NCBI GenBank assembly: GCA_038212305.1
Contig: JBBQUP010000129.1
Location: 1-7,235, forward strand
Direction: 5' to 3'
Length of the DNA stretch: 7,235 nucleotides
DNA from: JBBQUP01 sp038212305
Lineage (GTDB): Bacteria > Bacteroidota > Bacteroidia > Bacteroidales > Marinilabiliaceae
A program made the position numbers and the translations under genes. This document shows positions 1-5,853 of the stretch, piece by piece. Every line of letters starts with the position of its first letter. Position 1 is the first letter of the stretch. The notes beneath the pieces were generated by a model. The model did not search any database, was not told where the DNA came from, and was given only the letters and a program-made list of their open reading frames with translations.

Positions 1-906
1 TCCATTTTCATCGGTTGCCCTGGCAAGCAAAAAATTTTGATTATTATTTTGAATGAGAGGAATAAATCCCTCGAATTCGCCATTATTTACTTCGAGTTCT
101 TCGCCATCAATATCAATTTTTGCTTTATTATCAAAGCTTCGTAAAAAGCCCTTTACAAACACTTTGCCTGCTTTCGAAAAAACAGTACTCTGCTGCTGAA
201 TAACAATTTTTTGATCAATTAAAGATTTTTCATCCTTTTCAATTTCAATTTTAAGGTTTTTAATTTTATAAAAGTGTCTGGCTTTGTTAGCAAGGGTAAA
301 TAGAATTCTGTTTTCTCCTTTTAACAGCCATTCACCATTTATTTCTTCTTTCTGGTGCGACCATTCACTGTTTTTCTTAATAACGTATCCGCCAACCGAT
401 GGCCTGTCATTAATACTGCGCGAAACTGCATTAAAATCCTGAACGCCAAAAAGATCATATATAAGGTATGCTTTGTCTGTTTTTTGAGGAAGATCAGGAA
501 GGTCTATTTTAAAAATATTATCACTTCCATTGTCAAATGGGGTTTCGGTGGTTATGCCAATAGTGCCTTCACTTATATCTGAAGGATAGAATATATTTAC
601 ATTATTTTTGATACCCGGATTTTCAGGCAAAATCACTGGTTCTGATTCTGAAACCCTGGATGTTTCTGCAAGCGGATTATCAGTAGCGATTTGTCCAACT
701 TCACTAAAACTCTTATCCGGATTCTGGAGATATTGATTTCCTCCTGAATTTGATAAATCATAAAATCCATATTTCAAATAATACACTTCGGCCATTCCTT
801 TTAAAGGTGCCGCAATTGTGCTGTTCAACATGCCCATCAGGGCGAAAAAATGAATTGTTCTCAGAGTTTTTTCTCTTAATAGCCAAATAGTATTTTTATT
901 TCTCAT
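1..906 (-). CDS. Large exported protein, N-terminal part (possible SpvB/RHS-type surface protein), runs off the left edge
   Basis: The frame is open from an ATG at 904-906 to the window edge, giving 302 residues and no stop. The N-terminus has basic residues, then a hydrophobic stretch (about 20-33, FFALMGMLNSTIAA) typical of a Sec signal peptide, with likely cleavage after the Ala-Ala. The mature part begins with a low-complexity acidic/Ser/Asn linker (about 50-105). A beta-rich segment follows at about 110-230, with IDLPDLPQ, AYLIYDLFGVQD, SINDRPSVGGY and GEWLLKGENRILFTL, and a second at about 240-300. The first segment resembles the N-terminal beta-sandwich I associate with very large Bacteroidota proteins carrying SpvB and RHS domains; this is recollection, and none of the diagnostic SpvB/RHS repeats is in view. 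It lies 120 bp downstream of the T9SS gene on the same strand, with no clear promoter or terminator between, so co-transcription is likely. No Shine-Dalgarno site is visible. Export is well supported; family identity is uncertain. Confidence 0.5.
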   Translation of the reverse strand, partial: MRNKNTIWLLREKTLRTIHFFALMGMLNSTIAAPLKGMAEVYYLKYGFYDLSNSGGNQYLQNPDKSFSEVGQIATDNPLAETSRVSESEPVILPENPGIKNNVNIFYPSDISEGTIGITTETPFDNGSDNIFKIDLPDLPQKTDKAYLIYDLFGVQDFNAVSRSINDRPSVGGYVIKKNSEWSHQKEEINGEWLLKGENRILFTLANKARHFYKIKNLKIEIEKDEKSLIDQKIVIQQQSTVFSKAGKVFVKGFLRSFDNKAKIDIDGEELEVNNGEFEGFIPLIQNNNQNFLLARATDENG

Positions 907-1026
907 GTCAATATTTATTATTCGGTTGTATTATAATAGATATGTGTTTTTGTTATTTTTCTATTAGAATTCAGAGAAATTCGGTTTTTTCAACTCTTTA
1001 CTCTCTGATTAGCTTTAAAAATTTCA

Positions 1027-2961
1027 TCAGCCGACTACCAGCCTGTGTGTATAGGTGTTACTGTTTATTTTAACAATGATCAGATAGCTTCCGGGCACCA
1101 GCATCTTTTCTACATGTTCATAGCTAAGTATATCTGTAAGCTTAAGCGTCTTCAAAACCGCACCCGTAATATTACTAATTGTAATTTCAACATCCGACCT
1201 CGCTTCCAAAACAACTGCAATATGGCACATCCCATTAATTTTCAATGGGTTGGGGAATACAGTAATTTTTTCTTTAGGTGAATTCTTGTTATCAACCGTA
1301 AACTGGAGTTTTTGGGAACACCCGTCTGAGTTCGTCAGTAACAGTTCATAATTCCCTGGTTTGTTTGCAATAAAAACTGTATCTGATGAAAATACGGAAT
1401 CATTTGCAACCCATTTGTAATTTACACTATTTGTATTTTTTATAATTTCAGGCTTTATTTCAATACGATTGTCTTCAGAGAGAGCCCAATTTGATGCGAG
1501 TTTTGCTGTAAACATTTTCTCTTGCTCAATTTGGATAACATTGGAGTAAGTTTTGCCTTTTATATCCGTGATTGTTGTAGTGTATTTTCCTGCTGGTATA
1601 TTTTTTAACACATACTCGTTTTCAATGCTTGAAAGGCTGTTCGAATACTTATCTCCTTTTATTACAATTTGGAAAGGACCTTGCCCTCCATGCATCCTGT
1701 AATTTAAATCCCCTGAGTTCTGACATTTACAATTTGTACGATCAATATCAACTCTTGCAAAAAAATCAGGTGCTTGAATAAAACTAAAATTGCAATGACC
1801 GGTTTTGGCTTTATCAAAATTGACATGATTAAACACAGCAAAGCCGTCATCTGAGATGTCTTGTCGTATATATTCAGGATTCAAGGTATCACGTAGTGTT
1901 CCCGAATAAGTTAACCATATCACTTTCTGTCCAGTACTATCTGCATTTTCAAACAATTTATCAGTTCTTACTAAAACCTGATTACTTATCGTATCTGATG
2001 TTTCTTTTTTTATTTCTACTGCCCATATTCTGGAAATCTTTGAGATATTGTGATCATCACTCTCATAAAATCTGGACGATTTATTATTGTCTCCCCATAG
2101 CTCATAGTTTAAATCTTTTAAAATGGCTGGGTTTTCTGCATTTGTTTTAGCAATTTTGTCAAGCCCGATAATTAATCCATCATCCATCGAATTTTTCGAT
2201 TGTTTTTGCAATAAGCCCAATACATCATCCCTTCCAATCCCAGTTACCCGGGTATTAAAAGATTCATTTATTTTGGAATCCCATATTTTTTCATTTTTTG
2301 AATTGTAATAATCCTTATTCCCAAGTAGCGAAATTCCATGTTTAATCGACAGAAAACTTTCAATCACCATGCGGTTTGTATCCAAAATCAATTCGGGGAA
2401 ATATAACATCTCAAGCAAGGTTGTATTTGAAGTATTCGTACCTCCGAGAAAACCTATAAAAGAAATATAATTGTTTCTCTTTGAATGCTCCGGATTAGTT
2501 ATGTAGCTCAATATTATTCCATTCTTAGCTTCAACATTTCTATAGGGCAGGTCTTTATCATTGAGTATTTTCTTATTCGTGAATGCTATTTTTGTCTTCC
2601 CGCACGAAACCTCCATAATTGGGACTTCTTTTTTCTCTGTTGATGAAAATACCAGAAATATTGATGACTCTCCAGCTATTGCATTTTTAAAAAAGCCATT
2701 GTTTGAAGCAAATGTATCTCGACTAACAATAGGATTGAAATTATATAGTTCGGTTGATTTATTAGTTTTCATTTTCTGAACCTCGTACTCGTAGCCTTTC
2801 AGGTGCAAGTTGCATTGGTCGAGAATCCGGAGTTGTTGCGCGTTTATATTTGTGCTTTTCGCAATTAAAATTAAAACTACAGCTACCAAATAGCTGAACG
2901 TCCTTAATTTTCCGAAGTTTTTCGTAATAATTCCTGAGTCTGTGTAATTATCCGTTTTCAT
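1027..2961 (-). CDS. Secreted multidomain protein with T9SS type A C-terminal sorting domain
   Basis: This is a 644-residue protein from the chosen start. The frame extends 29 codons further up (to 3048). The internal Met at 2961 is preferred because it puts a normal signal peptide at the N-terminus (hydrophobic core FSYLVAVVLILIA about 22-34, cleavage near NINA at 41) and because the predicted promoter lies just above 3048. Residues about 182-293 contain YFPELIL, ESFLSIKHGISL, TGIGRDDVLGLLQKQSKN and ELWGDNN, the signature set of a Bacteroidota surface-protein region (the family I know as DUF8202, lectin-like context). Residues about 409-481, with a CxC start and GGQGPFQIVI and NIPAGKYTTTITD, look like a SprB-type repeat domain. 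Residues 491-558 resemble a PKD/Ig-like fold (YKWVANDS, PGNYELLLTNSDGCSQ). Residues 564-644 (ITVFPNP to HRLVVG) are a T9SS type A sorting domain, so the protein should cross the outer membrane through the PorSS machinery. A role as surface adhesin or matrix protein is inferred. Confidence 0.85.
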   Translation of the reverse strand: MKTDNYTDSGIITKNFGKLRTFSYLVAVVLILIAKSTNINAQQLRILDQCNLHLKGYEYEVQKMKTNKSTELYNFNPIVSRDTFASNNGFFKNAIAGESSIFLVFSSTEKKEVPIMEVSCGKTKIAFTNKKILNDKDLPYRNVEAKNGIILSYITNPEHSKRNNYISFIGFLGGTNTSNTTLLEMLYFPELILDTNRMVIESFLSIKHGISLLGNKDYYNSKNEKIWDSKINESFNTRVTGIGRDDVLGLLQKQSKNSMDDGLIIGLDKIAKTNAENPAILKDLNYELWGDNNKSSRFYESDDHNISKISRIWAVEIKKETSDTISNQVLVRTDKLFENADSTGQKVIWLTYSGTLRDTLNPEYIRQDISDDGFAVFNHVNFDKAKTGHCNFSFIQAPDFFARVDIDRTNCKCQNSGDLNYRMHGGQGPFQIVIKGDKYSNSLSSIENEYVLKNIPAGKYTTTITDIKGKTYSNVIQIEQEKMFTAKLASNWALSEDNRIEIKPEIIKNTNSVNYKWVANDSVFSSDTVFIANKPGNYELLLTNSDGCSQKLQFTVDNKNSPKEKITVFPNPLKINGMCHIAVVLEARSDVEITISNITGAVLKTLKLTDILSYEHVEKMLVPGSYLIIVKINSNTYTHRLVVG

Positions 2962-3026
2962 TGAGATAGAGATTAATAAATATTGGCAGTTAAAATATTG
3001 TTTTTTTTGATAAGGAATATTATACT

Positions 3027-3045
3027 TGGTAAATGAACTATACCA
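3027..3045. promoter_or_regulatory. Operator-like dyad TGGTA-N9-TACCA
   Basis: TGGTA at 3027-3031 and TACCA at 3041-3045 form an inverted repeat around a 9-bp spacer. It has the same half-site as the two dyads at 3103-3140. It would fall at about +14 to +31 of the predicted T9SS-gene transcript, a position suited to repression. The regulator is unknown; the divergent XRE protein is the obvious candidate. Confidence 0.4.
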
Positions 3046-3064
3046 CATCCCCTTTCAGTAAATG

Positions 3065-3093
3065 CAAATATATTCTTTATCAGATTCCGCAAT
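3065..3093 (-). promoter_or_regulatory. Candidate promoter of the T9SS gene
   Basis: Read on the minus strand, 3072-3065 is TATATTTG, a perfect match to the Bacteroidota -7 element TAnnTTTG. An ATTG at 3093-3090 could be a weak -33 element, but the spacing is 17 bp rather than the usual 19 or so. Transcription would begin near 3058, leaving a leader of about 97 nt before the ATG at 2961. This is one reason for rejecting the upstream Met at 3048, which would lie only about 10 nt into the message. Confidence 0.5.
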
Positions 3094-3102
3094 TCCACCT
3101 CA

Positions 3103-3146
3103 GGTAAAATATTATACCCAAAAAGGTATAATCTGATACCTTTTTG
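3103..3146. promoter_or_regulatory. Tandem operator-like dyads GGTA-N8-TACC x2, 22 bp apart
   Basis: GGTA at 3103-3106 pairs with TACC at 3115-3118, and GGTA at 3125-3128 with TACC at 3137-3140. Both dyads have an 8-bp spacer and they repeat at exactly 22 bp, about two helical turns. The alternating half-sites also form two mutually exclusive hairpins: ATTATACC/GGTATAAT (3111-3118 with 3125-3132), and 11-bp perfect arms at 3119-3129 with 3136-3146. The block lies upstream of the predicted T9SS-gene promoter and about 120 bp before the XRE gene. Cooperative binding by a dimeric regulator, most simply the XRE protein, is inferred. An intrinsic terminator is less likely because the site lies between divergent starts. 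Confidence 0.5.
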
Positions 3147-3231
3147 AGAATGACCTTTCTAAGTTACTTTACTGACAGGCGAAAGAAAAATAAATATTTT
3201 CTAAATATTATTTTCAAATCATAATATTTTG

Positions 3232-3258
3232 TATTTTTGATCAAATATTAATATTTGA
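3232..3258 (+). promoter_or_regulatory. Candidate promoter and overlapping palindromic operator of the XRE gene
   Basis: TATTTTTG at 3232-3239 matches the Bacteroidota -7 element TAnnTTTG. Only a poor -33 candidate (TTTT at 3211-3214) lies upstream. Overlapping the expected transcription start is an 18-bp perfect palindrome at 3241-3258 (TCAAATATT and its mirror), preceded by TTTGA at 3236-3240. Three TTTGA/TCAAA half-sites therefore sit between the -7 box and the ATG at 3263. The position suits autoregulation by the XRE protein, but the sequence differs from the GGTA-N8-TACC dyads, so the two sites may have different binders. No Shine-Dalgarno site is seen before the ATG. Confidence 0.45.
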
Positions 3259-3262
3259 TTAT

Positions 3263-3652
3263 ATGAAAATTATTTCTTCTAAATTAGATTCACTGCTATT
3301 GAAAATAAGAGTCAGTAAAGGATATTCACAAACGTATGTAGCCCGGCATCTGGGTGTTTCGCAAAAAGTTTATTCCAAGATCGAATCAGGCAAAAGCAAG
3401 CTTGATTTAATACGGTTTCTGAAAATCGCTGAATGCCTCGAAACCCATCCTATTCAAATTCTTAATAAGCTAATTGAAGGTAATCCTTTTTGGGATAATA
3501 TTGAACCTAAAGAGCGAGTGCTTGTTTCTGAACTTGAAAAACTTAGTTCAGAGATCACAAGTATGAGAGCGCTGATTTCTCATCAACAGAATATGTTAAA
3601 TTTGAAACTGGATAAAATATTGGAACATCAGGAATCATCAATTGCCTTTTAA
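3263..3652 (+). CDS. XRE-family helix-turn-helix regulator with C-terminal coiled coil
   Basis: This is a 129-residue cytoplasmic DNA-binding protein. Residues about 8-68 form a Cro/C1-type HTH: LLLKIRVSKGYSQ (helix 1 into 2), YVARHLGVSQKVYSKIESGK (helix-turn-helix with the conserved YSKIESGK) and LIRFLKIAECLETHPIQIL (helices 4-5). Residues about 82-123 are a Glu/Lys/Leu-rich stretch likely to form a coiled coil for dimerisation. There is no ligand-binding or peptidase domain, so it is not a LexA- or CI-type repressor. Such short HTH-plus-coiled-coil proteins are common in Bacteroidota. It is divergent from the T9SS gene across a 301-bp region with several operator-like dyads, so regulation of that operon and of itself is the likely role. 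The family call is firm; the targets are inferred. The ATG at 3263 is the first Met of the frame. Confidence 0.9.
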   Translation: MKIISSKLDSLLLKIRVSKGYSQTYVARHLGVSQKVYSKIESGKSKLDLIRFLKIAECLETHPIQILNKLIEGNPFWDNIEPKERVLVSELEKLSSEITSMRALISHQQNMLNLKLDKILEHQESSIAF

Positions 3653-3869
3653 TTCAATAAGAAAAACATGAAACTTAATTTCTTGAATTCTTGATTCTTT
3701 CATTCCTTCAAGATTTAGTGTCTCTACTAAATAATTTTCTGCTATTTATTAGAACCATTTCAGGCATCGAGCAAGCTTTTCTATGAACTTGGTTCAGATA
3801 AATTGAGAATAAAAATAAAATCTCTTATTGATTCTTTTCTGGCGATTCTTTTTCACTATATTTGAATAA
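3653..3869. other. Convergent intergenic stretch with a weak AT-rich hairpin
   Basis: I see no coding region here. The only structure is an inverted repeat at 3724-3733 with 3743-3752 (10-bp arms, one mismatch, 9-nt loop, A/T only). It might end the XRE transcript, but it is not followed by a T run, so it is weak. Confidence 0.3.
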
Positions 3870-3900
3870 ACTCCCCCGGCCTGAAGATAACCAGGAGAGT
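3862..3900 (-). terminator. Hairpin terminator of the 311-residue protein gene
   Basis: Read on the minus strand, ACTCTCCTGG (3900-3891) pairs with CCGGGGGAGT (3879-3870) over all 10 positions, two of them G-U wobbles, around an 11-nt loop. The T-containing stretch TTTATTCAAA follows. The wobbles work only in minus-strand RNA; in the plus-strand copy they are A-C mismatches, so the terminator is directional. It lies about 40 nt past the stop codon at 3939. The T tract is imperfect. Confidence 0.6.
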
Positions 3901-3938
3901 ATTATTCGTTTAACAGAAGTTTATTCGCCTAAGATTGC

Positions 3939-4874
3939 TTAACTTTTGCCAATAACCACCGGAACCAACGAAAAGTCGACTACCAGGCTTTCGCCCTTAG
4001 CTGCGGTTAAGGATACCGCCTCTGGAACCTGATAATTGCTGGCGTAACACGATATCAGGTACGTTGTGGCTTCGAGTTCTTCGAGCATGTAGCAACCATC
4101 GCTGTCGGTTGTTGTAATAAGCTCATAATCAACAATATTAATGGTGGCATTGGCGATCGGGTAACCTGTGGCGCTGTCGGTTACCGTGCCTGTAATTTCG
4201 ACAGGATATTCTACTGGGATGCCGGGTTTTGATTTGCCTTGTTTGCGTTTGCGCAGGAACATGTAACTACTATACAGAGATGGATGGTCGTCCTCGGAAA
4301 AACGAACAAAAGTATCGAGTTGCATACGCAGCAACTGGTTATTGTCCTTAATCAGTATCTTTAAATCCAGGCGACTTTTGCGGCGGTCACCAAGCAGAAA
4401 GTTGTTTGTATCGAGTGTTTCGCCATACTCCTGCACCTTTAGTTTAAAAGCAACGAGTTTTTCAGCAGTAAGACCGTTGCCGGAAGCAATTTCCTGCAAC
4501 TTACCAAGTTCATCATGCACATGTAGGGATATTTCGTAAAGCTGGTAGGCAGGGCATCGCCTCCATTGCAGGTCGTAGCTTTTAAGCATAGCCAGCAGTG
4601 TTTGGTTATCCTGGCTGGTGGCCAGCGTGAGCCCAATGCCAACCATTTGCGAAAGGCTTCGGCGCATTCGCCTTTCACTGTCTTGTTTCGGGTTCCTCAC
4701 CATAGCAACCGGTCGTAACAATTGCGAAAAGATGTCACCTATTTTATCATTGTTACTATCAAATGCAGTTCGTGCTGCCTGCACTTCGGGTTTTTCGGCG
4801 AATGCCTCTTCGGAGTTGTCCATTACGCGGCTTATTGATTTAAAGCGTTGGTGAATGTTAATTTCATTTTTCAT
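3939..4874 (-). CDS. Unknown protein with helical N-terminal region and C-terminal carboxypeptidase-regulatory-like domain
   Basis: This is a 311-residue protein. Residues about 225-305 (ITGTVTDSATGYPIANATI, TTTDSDGCYMLEELEATTYLISCYASNY, VDFSLVPV) are a clear carboxypeptidase-regulatory-like (CarboxypepD_reg/CNA-B-type) beta-sandwich. In Bacteroidota this domain usually sits in exported proteins such as TonB-dependent receptors. Residues 1-210 are charged and mostly helical, contain no family I recognise, and end in a basic linker (FLRKRKQGKSKPG about 206-218). No signal peptide, lipobox or membrane segment is visible, so a cytosolic place or an unusual export route must be assumed. The ATG at 4874 is the first Met; no strong Shine-Dalgarno site or -7 match lies upstream. 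The gene is noticeably more GC-rich than its neighbours, which may indicate separate ancestry or stronger codon selection. The repeat array lies in its upstream region. Function unknown. Confidence 0.75.
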   Translation of the reverse strand: MKNEINIHQRFKSISRVMDNSEEAFAEKPEVQAARTAFDSNNDKIGDIFSQLLRPVAMVRNPKQDSERRMRRSLSQMVGIGLTLATSQDNQTLLAMLKSYDLQWRRCPAYQLYEISLHVHDELGKLQEIASGNGLTAEKLVAFKLKVQEYGETLDTNNFLLGDRRKSRLDLKILIKDNNQLLRMQLDTFVRFSEDDHPSLYSSYMFLRKRKQGKSKPGIPVEYPVEITGTVTDSATGYPIANATINIVDYELITTTDSDGCYMLEELEATTYLISCYASNYQVPEAVSLTAAKGESLVVDFSLVPVVIGKS

Positions 4875-4982
4875 TTTTTAAAAGAGTTAAGTTGTTAATT
4901 TGGTACAGAGCCTGTTCAATTTACCCGCATTTCGAACTTTGATTTACCGGGTTTGTACTGTCGGGCCTATATATACATATGT

Positions 4983-4999
4983 AAAATGTCTGACATTTT
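4983..4999. repeat. Inverted repeat AAAATGTC-T-GACATTTT
   Basis: The 8-bp arms are perfect around a single central T, too tight for an RNA hairpin, so a protein-binding dyad is more likely. It lies about 110 bp upstream of the 311-residue protein gene and could be an operator for it. A 10-bp palindrome, TACATATGTA (4974-4983), abuts it. Confidence 0.4.
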
Positions 5000-5039
5000 T
5001 ATTGTATATTGTTGTTTGACAATGGAATATGTTATTGGA

Positions 5040-5053
5040 TTTGAACGTTCAAA
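5040..5053. repeat. 14-bp perfect palindrome left of the repeat array
   Basis: TTTGAACGTTCAAA is a perfect palindrome 36 bp before the first repeat unit. It could be a binding site for a dimeric protein; none can be named. Confidence 0.45.
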
Positions 5054-5089
5054 AGCTAATTAAAACCGTTATTTTGAATAAAAAACGAG

Positions 5090-5508
5090 TTAATCGCAAA
5101 CGCCTTCGGTATGGGTACAAATGCCTTTGGTATAAGTACGAATGCCTTTGGTAACAGTACAATCAGTCTATGTATAAGTAGAGATGCTAAATGTTAGAGT
5201 ACAATTATTCAGTGAATGAGTTCAACCTTTAGAAGTTATTGTACAAACGTCTTGGGTATGAGTTGGATTATTCTATGCAAGAGTACAAACATCCATCGCA
5301 GGAGTACAAATGTGTATAGTAAGAGTACAAACATCTAATGTAAGAGTACGAAACAGTTCAGCATAAATACAAACGTCATCAACACAAGCACGAACCGCTA
5401 TTGCATAAGTACAAAAGCGTTGTGCAAGAGTTCGGAAGCCTTCAGTGTGATTCGATCACGTTGCGTAAGAGCGCAAACGGCTTTAGTAAACATTCATCCG
5501 GTAATCGC
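5090..5508 (+). repeat. Degenerate 21-bp direct-repeat array, about 20 units
   Basis: Units begin at 5090, 5111, 5132, 5153, 5174, 5195, 5216, 5237, 5258, 5279, 5300, 5321, 5342, 5363, 5384, 5405 and 5426, that is 17 consecutive units at exactly 21 bp. One 20-bp unit (5447-5466) and two more 21-bp units (5467, 5488) follow. The best conserved part is unit positions 4-11 (AGTACAAA). The second half is variable, with GCCTTTGGT or close to it in units 5090, 5111 and 5132. Exact GTACAAA occurs in the units at 5111, 5237, 5279, 5300, 5321 and 5405, and GTACGAA at 5132 and 5342. The single phase break coincides with a small palindrome, GTGATTCGATCAC (5447-5459). Read in frame, units give heptapeptides like ISTNAFG, but stops at 5195, 5213 and 5336 interrupt that frame. 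There are no spacers, so it is not a CRISPR array. Twenty-one bp is two helical turns, so the cores lie on one DNA face, as in iterons. Confidence 0.9.
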
Positions 5509-5548
5509 TATAATTTGATCTTTTGTATGAATTTGATGGCTTTAAACA

Positions 5549-5578
5549 AACTTTTTATGCACATGTGCATAAAAAGTT
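5549..5578. repeat. 30-bp perfect palindrome made of two head-to-head DnaA boxes
   Basis: All 15 base pairs of the dyad match, with the centre between 5563 and 5564. The inner part is TTATGCACA (5555-5563) directly abutting TGTGCATAA (5564-5572); each is an exact match to the DnaA-box consensus TTATNCACA, in opposite orientations. The outer part is AACTTT on the left and AAAGTT on the right. Neither strand has a T tract after the stem, so a terminator is unlikely. Confidence 0.85.
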
Positions 5579-5679
5579 CTTAACCAAAAATATTCCCGTA
5601 TATATCTATTATTCAGTATTATGCACGAAATAGCATTGCTAATGAGGCTAAAAATGAGTAATAAAATTTATTGACATGA

Positions 5680-5710
5680 TTTGGAAATACTTGACATTGA
5701 CCTATCTTTG
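5680..5710 (+). promoter_or_regulatory. Consensus Bacteroidota promoter facing right
   Basis: TTTG at 5680-5683 and TATCTTTG at 5703-5710 are separated by 19 bp, a full match to the Bacteroidota housekeeping promoter pattern TTTG-N19-TAnnTTTG. Two TTGACAT direct repeats (5671-5677 and 5691-5697, 20 bp apart) overlap it. Transcription should start near 5714-5717, only a few bases before the terminator stem at 5719. Confidence 0.65.
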
Positions 5711-5718
5711 TAAAAGCT

Positions 5719-5754
5719 AACCATTCAGAAAAAAAATTCTGAGTGGTTTTTTTT
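5719..5754 (+). terminator. Strong intrinsic terminator
   Basis: AACCATTCAGAA (5719-5730) pairs with TTCTGAGTGGTT (5737-5748), 12 pairs with one G-U wobble, around a six-A loop. A run of T follows to 5754. No protein gene precedes it on this strand. It therefore ends either a very short RNA from the promoter at 5680-5710 or a transcript crossing the repeat array, or it acts as an attenuator or insulator before the sigma-like gene. Confidence 0.85.
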
Positions 5755-5822
5755 GTTTTGATTTAACCATAAAGGGTGTGATAATAAACTTAGTGCAATA
5801 GGTGTAAAATTAAAAAACAGTG

Positions 5823-5853
5823 AAAAATGATTCTCCATAACACAATCATTTTT
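5823..5853. repeat. Inverted repeat with 10-bp arms
   Basis: AAAAATGATT (5823-5832) and AATCATTTTT (5844-5853) form a perfect stem around an 11-nt loop. The T run is inside the stem and A residues follow, so it is a poor terminator on the plus strand. It lies in the leader of the sigma-like gene, between two groups of DnaA boxes. Confidence 0.4.

Noticed and set aside
355..582. 75-residue plus-strand frame opposite the left-edge gene
   Set aside because: Antisense shadow of the exported protein; Asn/Ile/Lys-rich translation without recognisable features.
2962..3048. N-terminal extension of the T9SS protein to the Met at 3048
   Set aside because: It would put 29 polar and aromatic residues before a normal signal peptide and begin about 10 nt from the predicted transcription start.
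3119..3146. Bidirectional intrinsic terminator
   Set aside because: The stem is perfect with A and T flanks, but it lies between two divergent gene starts where no transcript should end; the 22-bp spaced dyads explain it better.
4439..4678. 79-residue minus-strand frame inside the 311-residue gene
   Set aside because: It overlaps a well-supported gene in another frame and shows no domain or ribosome site.
5090..5508. CRISPR array
   Set aside because: The units abut directly, are degenerate and have no unique spacers; no cas gene is present.
5549..5578. Intrinsic terminator at the 30-bp palindrome
   Set aside because: No T tract follows the stem on either strand and there is no proper loop.
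5401..5583. 60-residue plus-strand reading frame with TTG start
   Set aside because: It runs through the last repeat units and into the 30-bp palindrome, has no Shine-Dalgarno site and its composition follows the repeats rather than a protein.
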